Shown here one piece after another: positions 36,568-48,724 of a stretch of 64,000 nucleotides of DNA. The translations under genes and the position numbers were made by a program. This DNA is from Fasciolopsis buskii (lineage: Eukaryota > Platyhelminthes > Trematoda > Plagiorchiida > Fasciolidae). Each line of letters starts with the position of its first letter. Positions within the stretch are counted from its first letter, which is position 1. The notes beneath the pieces were generated by a model, which saw nothing but the letters and a program-made list of their open reading frames with translations, had not been told where the DNA came from and made no database searches. The stretch covers positions 164,074 through 228,073 of the forward strand of contig LUCM01000229.1 in assembly GCA_008360955.1 (NCBI GenBank), in the 5' to 3' direction.

Positions 36568-39500
36568 TGCGCCGAACAATGGAGCACAGCTCTAGGGCCC
36601 AACAGTTAACGGTAGCTTGCTTCCAAAGTCGACAATTGTAGTGATTTGGTCACATTCTATGGTGACCTGAATTGGAGTTAGCCAAACAAACGTTTGCTCC
36701 TGCCCTTGGTCTTGATTGGCAGCACAAAACGTGGACCAATACCAGAGAAGGCCGTAGTCCCTGGGTTTCGGTCGGTTTGCGAAGCCAGGCGATGGATAAA
36801 AGGGTGAACCGTAATCTGTACCGGGCTCGCCTCTAAACGCCGCAGATGATGAACAAGCGGGTCGTCACACTCACGAAGCTAATTTAGCCTGTAAGAGATC
36901 ATCATGTAACAACAAAAGCAAGTGCCCCCCAAATTTATCTAAGAGACTCGCAAATTGTCGGAATAGATCCGATAATATGCTCGATATTAAACCCTAATCA
37001 AGTGGGTGTTTATCAACTCGAAGAATATCTGTTCAGATCCAGACTACACCAAAGATAGTAACCTGCAGTATCAATGAGGTATTCCATCGGTTAAAATCTG
37101 GTGATTCTACTCCTTTTCAAAGCTCCGACGTGACGTTTAATGAGATGTACTTCCTTCAGCCGGGCAAACAAATTTTTCGATCAATCAGGTGGCCAAGTCC
37201 TAACCAGCAACGACCATCACAAGCATAGATCAGAAGAGTAACAAATCACATCGGTAGAGACATCTTAATTCGCGTCACAATTACCCACATATCTGTTGTA
37301 TTCGTGCAAACAAATCTATATCCTGCGCCCAGTGGACTACAACTGGATAGAGCCCAAGGCAGTATTAAGAAGTCGAACAATCCCGTGGACGAAAGCAACG
37401 CTCCAAAAGTCGAGCACGCACAATCGGCTCCTACGGGCATTGTTCGTCTGATTCGACTAAAAGTCGGTTTCTGAACGGTTGGCGTAAACCCACTAAAGCA
37501 GGATTCATTAAACAGTCCCCAAGTCCGACTCTTGCTAGGGAGAGTACACATTTGAGTACAATACATAAAAAATAGTGAGGACGTATTAAGCCCGCCGGGA
37601 TCCGTTACGAGGATAAAAATAGACTGAACTCAATCAGAATGGGCGTATTTAATAAGTCCAAGGAATACAAAAAAGAAACTAAGCCACAGCGCCTCGCTGT
37701 GAATGCTGAAGTGAGGCGACGACGAAGAACAAAAAAACGAAAAAGAAGTATGGGACATAGGAAACGAGACGAGTGACGGTGGAAGGCTTGGGAATGGAGG
37801 TGCAGAGGCGAACAGACATGGGAGCAGGACGATTTTGGGTAAGACAACTTATCAAACAGATGAAAGCGCACAAGTTTATATATGAGAAAATATGCATGTG
37901 TTTGTTTCCCAGTGTGTATCCGTGACGAATCAAACTCGTAGATGCAAGACTGAGTAAAGCGGGCTTCAATTATCCCATAGCGAGGAGCAGAACATAAGTT
38001 CAGTAACAAGAGCGACATCCGATAACTGCCGATGGACTAGTTCTCGATGCGTTATTCACATCGTCATATTGCCATAGATGCGGCCTGCCGAAAGCACGAT
38101 TATACAGTGAATGAGAGAAGCAAAAAAAGTTTGATGAACCGCAAGGGGAGAAAGATTGCGCCAAACCTTTGACAACAATGGCAGAAGCATTTCTGAATTG
38201 CAATGTTTCGACACGGGAAGATGGGCATAGCGGATTGTTTGAATTGACAGTCTGTTTGCATGGAGGAGAAGGAGGACTGTGATAAGGATCTAAAATTCAT
38301 GTAACAAACAACAGCTTCGATTCATGTGCCAATTGCAAAAAAACAATGATTGCAAATAAAAGCGTGCCTAGCACGAGATTGTGAATGGTGGGTCGAGTCT
38401 GTGGTCTGCAAAAAAACATCCTCTCGGAGAAAAGGGTTTTTCAAGGGAGAGGGGCCAGGATGTGCTGTACAGCTTGAGAGAAACACGATACGTGTGCCTC
38501 ACGAAATGGACTACATGCATGAAAGTTTAGTCAATGTGCTAGATGCAAATCACATCAATCAAGATATTCGAAAAACCGAGTATGACCGATACAAATCCTA
38601 TTTGAACGTGATCGCACCAGACCAAAATAAATGGCAAAAGCTAGCGTGAATTCGATAGGGATGACGTGACGGTGGCCGAATAAATCAATATTGGATCGGA
38701 ATAATGCGCATGTGTGAACTTCTATAGATAGACAATCTTCTAGTTGAACTGAAACACAGAGGCAACAAAAGTCACCGACGGAAATAAAATCAAGTCAAAG
38801 GACCAAAACTTTGAAGAGGCAAATGATAACTGGATCAAATGAAAGAAAAAAGAATTTATCTATAGGGAGTTGTCTTTTCCAAAGGAATGGAAAATGATCT
38901 TATTTAATAAATTTCACAGACTGAACGATGCTCGAATTCGCATCCTTGGGAACATTAGCGAATAAGAACGAATTGATTGATCGACTTCGACGAGAGATAG
39001 GTGTTTGAGTACGCCTGTTGAATCATGCATTGACTTGCCGTCATCAGCATCTAAAAGCAAAATAGAACAGAAAACTTTCAGGCGGTACCATTGGGCGTGA
39101 GAGTGATAGGCTTTTGGCATAAACAATACGGCGCCGAAGGGTGTTGGTAAGGGCATAGACAGTTTAAAGGGATACCGAAGGAAACCAATAGAGAAGACAA
39201 AGACCGAAATCCGGGATAAAAATGATCGAGAAGATCACGTCCGCACTTCATGACTCCGGTTTGGCTTTAATCTGACTCCCAGAAAGGGACGAGGCGAACG
39301 AGACTCTGCATGGTCCGTTGCGATCAACACTGGTCGGTTCGCGGTAGTGTTGAGCAAACCGTGTTTCCAGTGCTTGTGCGTGTGCGAGTGGCAAGATCCA
39401 CCAACAAACAAAAAACCTGCAGTTCATAGAGACTCATTGCTGTTTGACTATTTTACAAAAGCGACGCGCTTCCGAATGACAATAGCTAGCCAGAAGCGGG

Positions 39501-40222
39501 AAGACAACATGGGCATCCGTACGGGTCATCGACTGAAAGCATTGAAAATGGTTACACGAGTAGATTGTATTTAGTACGTACAGACAAGAGGAGCCAACGG
39601 GCAAACAGCAGAGAGAGCACTCGGAAGCCCATAGAAAGGGGCCGAAAGCATTGATTGCGGATTTCTGGAACAGATCGAATAACTGGTGAGTGGAGTGCCA
39701 TAAAGGCTACGTGAATTTCGTGAGGCAAGCACCAAGGTTGAGCAAATGGGAACGGGTGGCTGAGATATTAGAGATAGAACGAGGTGAAGACTTGAGAAGA
39801 TAGCCCATAAAGTGACCCGATTCCTTGGTGAACGAGGTACGGGAAAAGATAACTAGTACAAGGAGCTCTGATCTTATTTATCTGCATGATCTTGAAGAAG
39901 GCCAACAGACTGTTGGGTAGAGGAAGAAGAAAAACGAAAACTGGCGACAATCAAGAGCCATATGGAGAAAGGCTGGCCCATGGTTATGTATATATATATA
40001 TCTATATATATATATATGTGAAACAAAATATTGCCAATTATGGTGGGCGACAGGGATGATTCAATGCCTGATAGGATTCAGAAAATCCAGATAGGGAGAA
40101 CTGCAGTTTTGTTTGCACTTAGCCCGAAGAGATTGGGAGAATTGTTGTAGGATATCGGTGGATGAATCCAGATGAAACCAAGTGAACAGCTACTTAGGCC
40201 ACTTCACTTAACTGTTGGGAGA
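36568..40222. other. Downstream flank of the G-alpha-s gene, including its 3' UTR
   Basis: The minus strand here is pyrimidine-rich and should include the 3' UTR directly below 40223. I could not find a convincing AATAAA on the minus strand close to the stop. Frames such as 37605-38018 (-) and 38350-38649 (+) show no known motif. Confidence 0.45.
39987..40017. repeat. (TA)n microsatellite in 3' flank
   Basis: Interrupted alternating TA tract about 200 bp below the stop codon of the G-alpha-s gene, probably inside its 3' UTR. Confidence 0.9.
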
Positions 40223-40369
40223 TCAAAGTAATTCGTATTGTCTCAGATGCATCCGCTGAATGATATCACGGCAATCGTTGAACACACGTCGAATGTTCTC
40301 TGTATCTACTGCACATGTCAAATGCGGATAGCAGTAATGACGACCACCGTTGTTGTTGGAGGTGACTCG
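40223..40369 (-). CDS. GNAS: Last coding exon of G-protein alpha-s subunit
   Basis: The exon encodes the final 48 residues plus stop of the stimulatory heterotrimeric G protein alpha subunit, which carries receptor signals to adenylate cyclase at the inner plasma membrane. Visible motifs are [18 protein letters not shown], whose TCAVDT is the beta6-alpha5 loop contacting guanine, then [19 protein letters not shown], the alpha5 helix and receptor-coupling tail diagnostic of the s class. The exon starts right after a minus-strand acceptor ttgttttccag and is in phase 0, matching the donor at 61442. Length (147 bp with stop) and boundary agree with my recollection of vertebrate GNAS. The start RVTSNNNGG differs from the usual RISTASGDG, an ordinary lineage change. 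The frame is intact with no stops. Confidence 0.95.
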   Translation of the reverse strand, partial: RVTSNNNGGRHYCYPHLTCAVDTENIRRVFNDCRDIIQRMHLRQYELL

Positions 40370-40709
40370 CTGGAAAACAAAACGAATTAATACAATCAAT
40401 TGTCAGTTGTCAACGGAATGTGAAGATTAAAAAACAGTGCACGGGAGCTAGCATTCAATTGCATAAGGCTATCCTTATGCTAGTGAAGATTGGAAGGGGT
40501 AAACACTAATGGTCAGATATTTCGGGCGGGTTGATGTTTATTCCTATCAACCAGTATGCCTATTGTTCACGTTCTACCGCCTTCATTGGAAAGAGACCAT
40601 CTGGGTCAAGTTCAAATGAAACACCAGAACAACAAAAATGGCTTTTTTATGACACGTCTCAAGCATAACTGTAGTGAAAGGGACATGTCCCAGTCAGTAG
40701 GGCCCACTA

Positions 40710-40912
40710 AACGGAGGGGGGGGAACCGGGACCCACGGACCTGGAACTTGGAGTGGGACAGAACTACATAAGGTGTCACTAGGTCAAGTGTGGTAGCGAG
40801 CTGGCCGAAAACGAGTTGCCATCTATCACCAAAGTGACCGGCGGATCTGGGATTCGAAACCCTGACCGTTTTGGTGACAGATGTCTAATTCACGTGACCA
40901 CCGGGGGTCAAA
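40710..40912 (-). repeat. tRNA-derived SINE in the G-alpha-s intron
   Basis: On the minus strand, TGGTCACGTGAA (40889-40900) and AGGGTTTCGAATC (about 40851-40862) resemble A and B boxes of a tRNA-like head. They are followed by gatccgccggtcactttgg and a non-tRNA body. A related, more diverged copy lies at 56641-56770 on the plus strand. Confidence 0.65.
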
Positions 40913-42006
40913 TTATCCATTACTATATACACGGGGGCATATTCTCAACTCGATCGGTTCAAAATATACGTAGATGAAAATCCTGCTGATTGTTGGTTTT
41001 CCACTTACAGGTTGCTCAAGGACAAGAAAACAGAGATCCTCCATACACACAGTGAGGAACAATAAGTGTTTATTTCCACCACGTGATGCCAATGATGTTC
41101 AGCAAACGTTGTTTCAAGAGATAACAATAAACGAGTATCGTTAAAAAAACGTTACACAGTGTTCATAAGCAGAACCTACATACGAGTCAGCAGTACGCTT
41201 TTCCTCTTTGGTCTTTTATTACACATCGAGTTCACTAAAGTAGTATGGAAGTTACCTACATGGTAATTCTAAAAGGCATGTGGATTTCAAATCCAAAACG
41301 ATACTAGATATAGGCTTGTTCATTGTTCTTCGGAGGGCAAAAATAAGTCGTAAAATGCATTGATCTCAGGGCATTAGAAGGGATAGAATAAATTCCACCT
41401 GAAAATTTCCCGTTACCTTAGATGCTCAATAGTGAACAAATGGCATTAAAAGCGAATGACTCTCAAATGATACCTGTACCGAAAGCGATCCCGAAAAAAA
41501 ACTACCGCGATAGCTACCAAAAATAATTTTTCTAACGATCTTTACGAATTCTGCATTGGTTATTGTAGCATTGATCTGAATCTATTGACTTGACCATCTC
41601 TAGTTACTGACGAACCACATCATCAAGTTAGATGAAAACCGCGATTTACAGGTGAGATCCTCTCTATCAATAAACCACATTTCTATCAGCCTTAGGGGAT
41701 AAACCGGATACCAAAATTAAATGTGGGTGGAATCAACACAAGCACCTTTGACGTGTGTTCAGCGCATACATCACATCAGCCAACATTTGAAGAAGAATAT
41801 GCTTTCTCTGCAACAGGACAGTGAAACACCTAATATATGCTCTCGCTTTACTGACGGCAAACTTTCGGTAACGTTTTCCGATGATATAAGAAATTGTCTG
41901 TTGATCAACATTGTGAATCTTCGGGTTAGTTCTTGAATAGTTGACACAAGTGACACAAGTGATCCCGTTAACTCCGATGACTGATGCAAACCTTTGACAA
42001 CACGAA
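40913..42006. other. Intronic sequence, nothing recognised
   Basis: Non-coding by eye; only short frames. Confidence 0.5.
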
Positions 42007-42207
42007 AGTCATCATCAGCATCATCATCGTTCAGCGTTAAACAGCAAGGCAAGCATCACTGACCACGGCCTTTTCCCAAGGTTATATACGTCCATAAAAA
42101 AGCGAATATCTGATGCGAACAAAGAGTGGACCTTCACGGCCGGGAAAAGATAAGAAGTTGCTGCAGCCAACACACGGAACACAGTCTAACTGTACAAACG
42201 CACTCTT

Positions 42208-42435
42208 TCAATCTTTCTCATTTGATAAAAAATGACAACACGATTGCCACTGTTCACGGTTCGCTGCCATATCGTTCACTGTCTCCAGCCAGCAAGTCGC
42301 AGATTCCAACAGACACACAACGTCATCTGCGTAATCTAGATCACATAGCTTCCCCCCATTTTTCAGTTCGATTTCTACATTTTGGACACCTCGTAAAACA
42401 TCTTCAATCACCTCGTCCATGACGAAGTTGAACAA
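42208..42435 (-). pseudogene. Deletion-fused RT palm and C-terminus of RTE-like element
   Basis: A 75-residue frame runs FNFVMDEVIEDVLRG, LDYADDVVCLLESA and then directly TCWLETVNDMAANREQW. An internal deletion near 42297 thus joins motif C of RT in frame to the last residues of the polyprotein. The YADD box is intact here although the domain around it is lost. Confidence 0.8.
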
Positions 42436-43902
42436 GAATGGAGAGAAGAGACGCCATTATCGAACACCACTAGACGTTTCGAATGAATTTGAGTGTTCAC
42501 TGTATATCCTAACGAGACCATAGGTATGCAAGTGCAACGTTCACAACAGACTCAGGAACGTCGTAGGCATACCACTCCAGCGGAGAGCACTGAATAGTGC
42601 GGGTCGATCCACGGAGTCGAAAGCACCTTTCATGTCGAAAAACACTGTGATCATAGGGGAAAATCGGGTGCGTTTCGAATATTTGTAAAGAATGAAAATC
42701 TAATCGTTGCAACCTCGACCTGGCCGCCTGCTGTTCGCGGATATTACTCTCGCGAATCGGTGTCAAACGACGTAGCAATATCAAAGCCAACACAAGCATT
42801 AGGAAATAAACTAATATCAAGATTATTCCTACAGACTCTCCGTGTGCCCTTCATCGAGACAGATGGGCACAATCAGTGACTCACCCCACGATAGCGGGAT
42901 ACACTCCTCGTTCCAAATATCACGAAGTAAGGAGATAAGTGATTTCGCCAGCACCTCTCCACCCAATTTGAAAAGAACTTCGGGGAAGTTCGTCGGGACC
43001 GGCTGCTTTTCCCTTCTTCAGAAACCGAATATTCGACTCCACTTCCACTTCCGTTGGGGGACCAAGTGACACCTCCCAAGGATTCACAGCTCCAGACGTC
43101 AGACTAAATACGTTAGCATGTGACCAGCTAAACTGATCCTTGAAATGCTCTGTCCAACGGTCCAGTCTTTCCAGTCTACCATGAATGAGCTCTCCAGTCC
43201 TATCGCATACGACTTCACTAACCGAGGTTCGCCGACCGCCGATGTAACGTATAAGTTTAAACAGTCTTTGACTGTTATCTGAAGCGGACGCCACTTCCAT
43301 CTCTTCGGTTACCTTAACTCACCAGTTTTCGCGGTCATTCTTAAGGCTTATCGTCAACTGACGCTGCAAATGCCGACGCATCTTATTCATTTCCTTGCAG
43401 TTAGGTAGCTGGTGTTTTTGTTCCAATAGACTTAGCGACGCTTGCGAGATCCAGTGTTTTTGATGAACGCTAGATCTAGGACCACAAGCGAAATCTGCTG
43501 ACAAATGCATAACCTGCTTAATTTGATCCCACTGCTCGTCTACAATGATGCTCGTCGGAGTTCATAGTTCCTCGGATAGTTTCTGTTCATAGGTGTTGCG
43601 AACAAACTAATCACAGACCTTCCACGGCCAATCGGGTTTGTGGCCTGCGTCGATGACCGTTGAGCTGCAGGAAAAATTGCATTAAAACTAACCCATCGTC
43701 CGAGTCAACGTACGTGGTTCAGCATGATCTACAGTTCTGAACAGAACCGCGACAACGGTAGCTTACTGCAGTAAAGTCAATCTGACTCAGAGTACCTGTC
43801 GAGCTAGAGCGCCATGTCGCAGTGCGACGCGAACTGTGTCGGAAATTTGTACTAGATAGGAACAAATGATAGTCTGCACAAAACTGGAAAAATCTTTACC
43901 CG

Positions 43903-44442
43903 TTATCCGTTCGCTGAACAAGCAGGGCGCATTGCCCACCTAAAAAGGCTTTCGATGCACTGTTTTCCAGATTGTGCATTAAAATCATCTGCCACCAAAA
44001 CAATGTCAGAACCTTTGCTCTTCCGAACAAGGGAGACGAGGTAAACGTAAAACTCGTCATTATCTATGTCAGTGCTGCAATCTGCAAGAGCGCATTCCGA
44101 GATAACAAATAAACTACGCCTAACACTACTACCCTTTCGGACGCCGACTGATCCCTGCAGTCTCATGGCACACAAGCGACTGTTGACCAGGATCCAATCT
44201 AAAAGGGCTGCTTCAGCCTTCTCACTCAAGACTATTCCTACACCACGTTGACCCACAGCTTGAGCTGCTTCGTCTACTGAAGTGCGAAGAAAATATCTTG
44301 GCGAGACATTAGGCTCAATTAGTTGAATTACTCTACTCGAATCCTGAATTCGTGTTTCACTCACACAGCAGACATCAATCGAAAGTGAGTCTACTGTCAG
44401 AGCCAAACACGCCTGTTCGCCAACCTGGATTAAAGTGCGCAC
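43903..44442 (-). pseudogene. AP endonuclease domain of RTE-like element (truncated frame)
   Basis: A 179-residue frame shows CVSETRIQ with its catalytic Glu and DDFNAQ near the C-terminus, then stops after SANG as in the plus-strand copy at 23780-24409. Upstream in another frame, the LGSFNVRT block is readable at about 44440-44460, so a frameshift separates it. Residues from GVGIVLSEKAEA onward are the same as in the 23780 copy. Confidence 0.8.
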
Positions 44443-45078
44443 ATTGAAGGAACCCAGATGCAGAGGCTGACGAGGCTTGAGAAAATGTGAGCTAACAGAC
44501 TACTACACTACTTGACAATAAACCGTTGCGAGTATCGGGCGTGTTATCAATGGAGTTGCTATGGGTAGGCAGAAGGGGCAATGATGTTGGGTTGGAGACA
44601 GAAGAGACAAGTCGAATAAAAGAGAGGGAACTCTGAGCACTAGCATACTTATCACTACCCACCCCACCTGCGCTCGATGCAATGGGCAGCGTGGTCCTTA
44701 TTTTCCTGTGCGACGACCGGTGCAGTATGGAGTTATTTGTAGGCGGGTAACTCATAGAGATTGATGGACGAGTGCTGCTTGGAGCATAGAACGATTAGGG
44801 CTCTCAGCCAAAGCCATTAGTTCTGACAAGAACCTGACAGCAAGGCATCGGGGTATAGCTGAGTGGAAGCCCATCTCCTTGGATCAATTATTCTTCCTTT
44901 CGCTTTCCCGACTGAACTGCTAACTCATATTAACCTACGACTTAGGCAGGCCTCTACCCATTGACCTTCCAGGCATGACTGGATCTTCGGCTTGAGATAA
45001 GCCATCCTGCATGGCTTGTTGGGTTATGGAGGCACGCAAGCTGTCACACCATGTCAAGGTGCAATCGCGATGTGACAG

Positions 45079-46024
45079 GAGGACGAAAAAATCGATTTGC
45101 AAACCGCCCGTGCGCCGAATTAAACGACACGACCGAATCGACCTTAATCAATTGAAGTTCGGTAAACAATCGCTTGTGTGAAGTATAGCTTAACGATTCA
45201 ATCGATAAATTCGGAAAGATGGACAGAACAAGCGACGCTCATTCACGACCTTAAGTTACACTTTAGTTAACTGCTATCCTAGACCAAACAGGACAGAATC
45301 AAGGAAGCTGGACCGGTTTCTTATTTGGTCACTTTTTCAAACGCTGTTTCAGTTTCGAATGAAGTTTCAGCAGAAATCTTCTGAATGCTACATACCAAGA
45401 GGCCCATTTAACTGTGGAAACTTGATGTAGTTCCTGTGAAAACATATTGCCACAGATAACGGGAATGTAAATTTCGATCAAATCCTGCATCGCGCTTGAC
45501 AAATGCAGATTAGCTTTAGCGACTAGATGGCACGGGATGACGGGATGAGCGACGATTCCTTTGCATAACTCGAGTTGGCTGATCGAATTGGACAGTTTGG
45601 CTGTCACTAACCAAGGTGACATTCCCCACATAATGCGGCGGTAGTCAAGCAGATTAAGCGTCTGCCATCCCAAGAAAAAAAGTTGGCTTGAATGTCGAAT
45701 CCGTCATTTGCCGTGGTACACGGCAACGCGCTGTCTCCCGGCTTCTAACCATACCTATAATGTTCCACTCCGAGTGTCAGTTTCGCCCATTCCCTGCCGT
45801 TCAGTAATTCAGGCTAACGTATGCCATTCGAGTCTTGGATATAATCGGGACCACTTCTAATGCCGGTCTACCATACTTCGTCGAAAACCTTCCAAGGTAA
45901 GTAAACGGATTACAATCGTTTGTTCTTCCCCGCTCGGTATAAAATCTGGTATTACTGTCATCCAATCATGTAATAGCACTCTATACTTTGAATGTACAAA
46001 CCACACCGAATGGAGCTACACCCC
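45079..46024. other. Intronic spacer between two RTE copies; unrecognised 114-codon frame
   Basis: A minus-strand frame at 45329-45673 has a protein-like composition and no stop over 114 codons. I recognise no family and see no flanking splice sites. It may be chance or part of another repeat. Confidence 0.4.
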
Positions 46025-47419
46025 ACAAGAATCAGTCTAGCGCACGTTGTGTATGATCTGCAGATTCGAACAGGCACACGATGTCTTCTGTATAATCTAG
46101 TTCACACGGCTTCTCTCCATTTGTCAGTTCGATCCCTAAATCATGGAGATCTAAAACATATTTCATTGCTTAGTCCGTGAGGAAGTTGAACAAGGATGGA
46201 GATAGGACATCCCTGTAGAACACCGGTGGTCATTTTTGATGAATTTGATAGCTCACCGTATACCCCACGTGAACACAGATAAGCAAGTACAGTGGTCGCA
46301 GGTTCACGAACTTTCGCCGGCACATCCTGCCAGTGGAGGGCCCCGGAGTGCTATACGGCTGGCTGAGTCGAAAGTATCTCTTAAATCGAGAAAGTCTACG
46401 ATCGTAAAGGGGCGGCGTAGCGTGCTCCAAGTAGGTGGCGAGGCATAAAAATTTGGTCAAAGCAACCTCAACGTGGATGAAATCCGGCTTGCTGTTCGTG
46501 GATTTCATTCTCGCGAACCAGTGTGAAACGACACTGCATTATCGAATCCAAGCCCTAGTAACTTTCGGAATTAAACTAGCAATCCCAGAATGATTGTTGC
46601 AGTCACTCCATGTGCCCTTCTTGAAGATGGATACAATCAGTAACTCACCCCATGCCAAAGGAATACGCTTCTGGTTTCAAAATTATCAGAGCCTCTCCAT
46701 AGAGCCTGAAACGAACTGACGGGGTCTATCGGGACCGGCCTAATTTTTTTCGCTTCAGCAGTCCAATGATCGGCCCTATTTCTAATTCCGTTGAGGGATC
46801 AAGGAATCACAGTTCTCCATGCCAGAATGAATACGTCAATGCGCGGTCAGCCAAGGTGCTCCTTAAAATAAACGGCAGAAGGTGCAAACAGATTGGGTTG
46901 GAGACAGAAGAGACAAGTCGAATAAAAGAGAGGGAACTCTGAGCACTAGCATACTTATCACTACCCACCCCACCTGCGCTCGATGCAATGGGCAGCGCGG
47001 TCCTGATTATCCTGCGCGACGACCGACGCAGTATGGAATTATTTGTAAGCGTGTTACTCATGGGGAATAATGGACGGGTACTGCTAGGGTGTCCAGTCGC
47101 TAAGTAGAAGAACGACTAGGGTTCTCAACCAAAGCCTTTGGTTCTGACAAGAACCTGACCGCAAGGCAGAGGGGTATGGCTGAGTGGAAGCCCATCTCCT
47201 TGGATCAATTATTCTTCCTTTCGCTTTCCCGACTGAACTGCTAACTCATATCAACCTCCAACTTGGAGGACCAGAAGACCACTTCTTCAGGCCTCTACCG
47301 GTTAACCTTCCAGGCATGACTGGATCTTCGGCTTGAGATAAGCTATCCTGTATGGCTTGTTGGATCATGGAGGCACGCAAGCCGTCGCCCCACGTCAAGG
47401 TGTAGTCTCGTTGTGACAG
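46025..47419 (-). mobile_element. RTE-like element with endonuclease deleted (H)
   Basis: On the minus strand the copy begins at ctgtcacaacgag (47419), carries about 550 bp of the same 5' UTR as the copy at 45078, and then jumps at about 46868 to the EN-RT linker and RT. RT motifs are decayed: GYTVSYQIHQK and GVLQGCPISILVQLPHG in different frames, and a YADD equivalent near 46085 reading as Y-T-E-D. Similarity ends near 46025 without a 3' UTR or GAT tail. It is therefore truncated at the 3' side and lacks about 1 kb of endonuclease. Confidence 0.8.
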
Positions 47420-48647
47420 CGAATAGGCCGACTAAAATGTTCCATTAAGTTTTCTGCCCAAAGCACTAGACCATATTTTTTAACAGCGAACCAGTGAGCC
47501 ACAGGACGGGTTGGTCACCTGATTTGCACATGAATTGTGAACCAGTACACCAAATCAATCCGTAGAGGATGAGGCTACTGCCGATTGCCCTCCATTTCTT
47601 GGCATATCACTACCCACCAATCCTCGCGATCATTTCCAAGACTTCTGGTCGGCTGACATCACCCAAATCGACGCAAATCATCGTATGTGGCATCCAGATG
47701 GAAAGATCTTTGAACATCTAGCAGAGCAAATTAGGTCGAAGATTCTGCTTCCAACGTTTGCGCGGACCTTGGACATCGATAACATCGATAACAGCGTTGA
47801 CGCCTCCGACTGGAATTCAAGAAGACGATTATAGTCTAAAAGCAGTTGCACCGGACGGCGTAATTCCCTCGTTCGCACGACCACTGGCACAAACAAAAGA
47901 GAATACGGACCAGGGAGTGATCTGAGACCTAATGACGAATAAATTAGGCACCAGGGCTCACATCAGTGACCTGCAGCGAAAAATATTTTTGAAGTTCGCT
48001 ATATCAGTAACAATTGCATCATTCCTCCGTATGGCCATATGAGTTGTAATTTAGTACAGACAATCAGGCCCGTCGATTTAAATCAAAGTCACCGTAATTA
48101 GTGAATTAGGAATCCGTCATATCAATAAAGTTGGAATTCTAGATACAGCGACCACTTAGGTGATAAACAGTAATTTGCTGTTGTCCATCCACTTAACCAA
48201 ATTTGGCTTATTTCAGGGTTGTGGCTGCACAAAAGGGGAATACAACCAAAGCACTTGTGAGGAAACTTCAGATCAGACACGTAAGACCTCGCTTTCTTAC
48301 CCAAGCTGATTTTCCAGGTGCCTAAAACAACGTCCCATATCAAGTTCTTCGTTCTACGCACTCAATGTAACAGGCATAACGGGACGGGAGAGCATCTCCG
48401 TGGATTGGGAACTGCCCATTTTAGACAGTTCATAGCTAATCATGATGCGCGATGACCTCTCACGAGTAAACCCTGGAGCCTCCGCCCGCACACAAACCCG
48501 GTGGGGTTTTGTCCGGTAAACTACTAGTTGGTTGCTGTACTGGAGTCCCCAGGGGTCAAACAGATGATCATATACAACCAGAAGCCCTCCTAAAGCAACT
48601 TATTTTTTGAGACTGAACTTCATCTGTCTTATACCCATGACGAGTCA
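47420..48647. other. Intronic sequence, nothing recognised
   Basis: Non-coding by eye; short frames only, for example 72 codons at 47678-47896 (-), not recognised. Confidence 0.5.
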
Positions 48648-48724
48648 GGCATGGTTGGATCTTCGGCCTGCGAGGCTTTTTGGGTCGCGGAGGCGATAAA
48701 ACCATTACACCATGTCAAAGTGAA
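48648..48724 (-). mobile_element. Relic of RTE 5' UTR
   Basis: catggttggatcttcggc, followed by gtcgcggaggcg and caccatgtcaaagtg, matches the 5' UTR blocks at about 44970-45065 and 47310-47405, with more divergence. Only this short stretch is recognisable. Confidence 0.6.

Larger units (their letters stand above)
42007..45078 (-). mobile_element. RTE-like element, most complete copy in the window (G)
   Basis: Read on the minus strand, the copy starts at ctgtcacatcgcg (45078) and passes through a long 5' UTR. It continues with an endonuclease frame (44442-43903), a linker frame (43300-42920) and RT remnants (42820-42509). A short YADD-to-C-terminus fusion (42435-42208) follows. The copy ends at tttaacgctgaacgatgatgatgc (42007-42040). 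The 5' boundary coincides with that of the copy at 47419, so I take it as the true element start. Internal deletions remove much of the RT thumb, and the frame is broken many times. It lies in sense orientation within the G-alpha-s intron. Confidence 0.9.
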
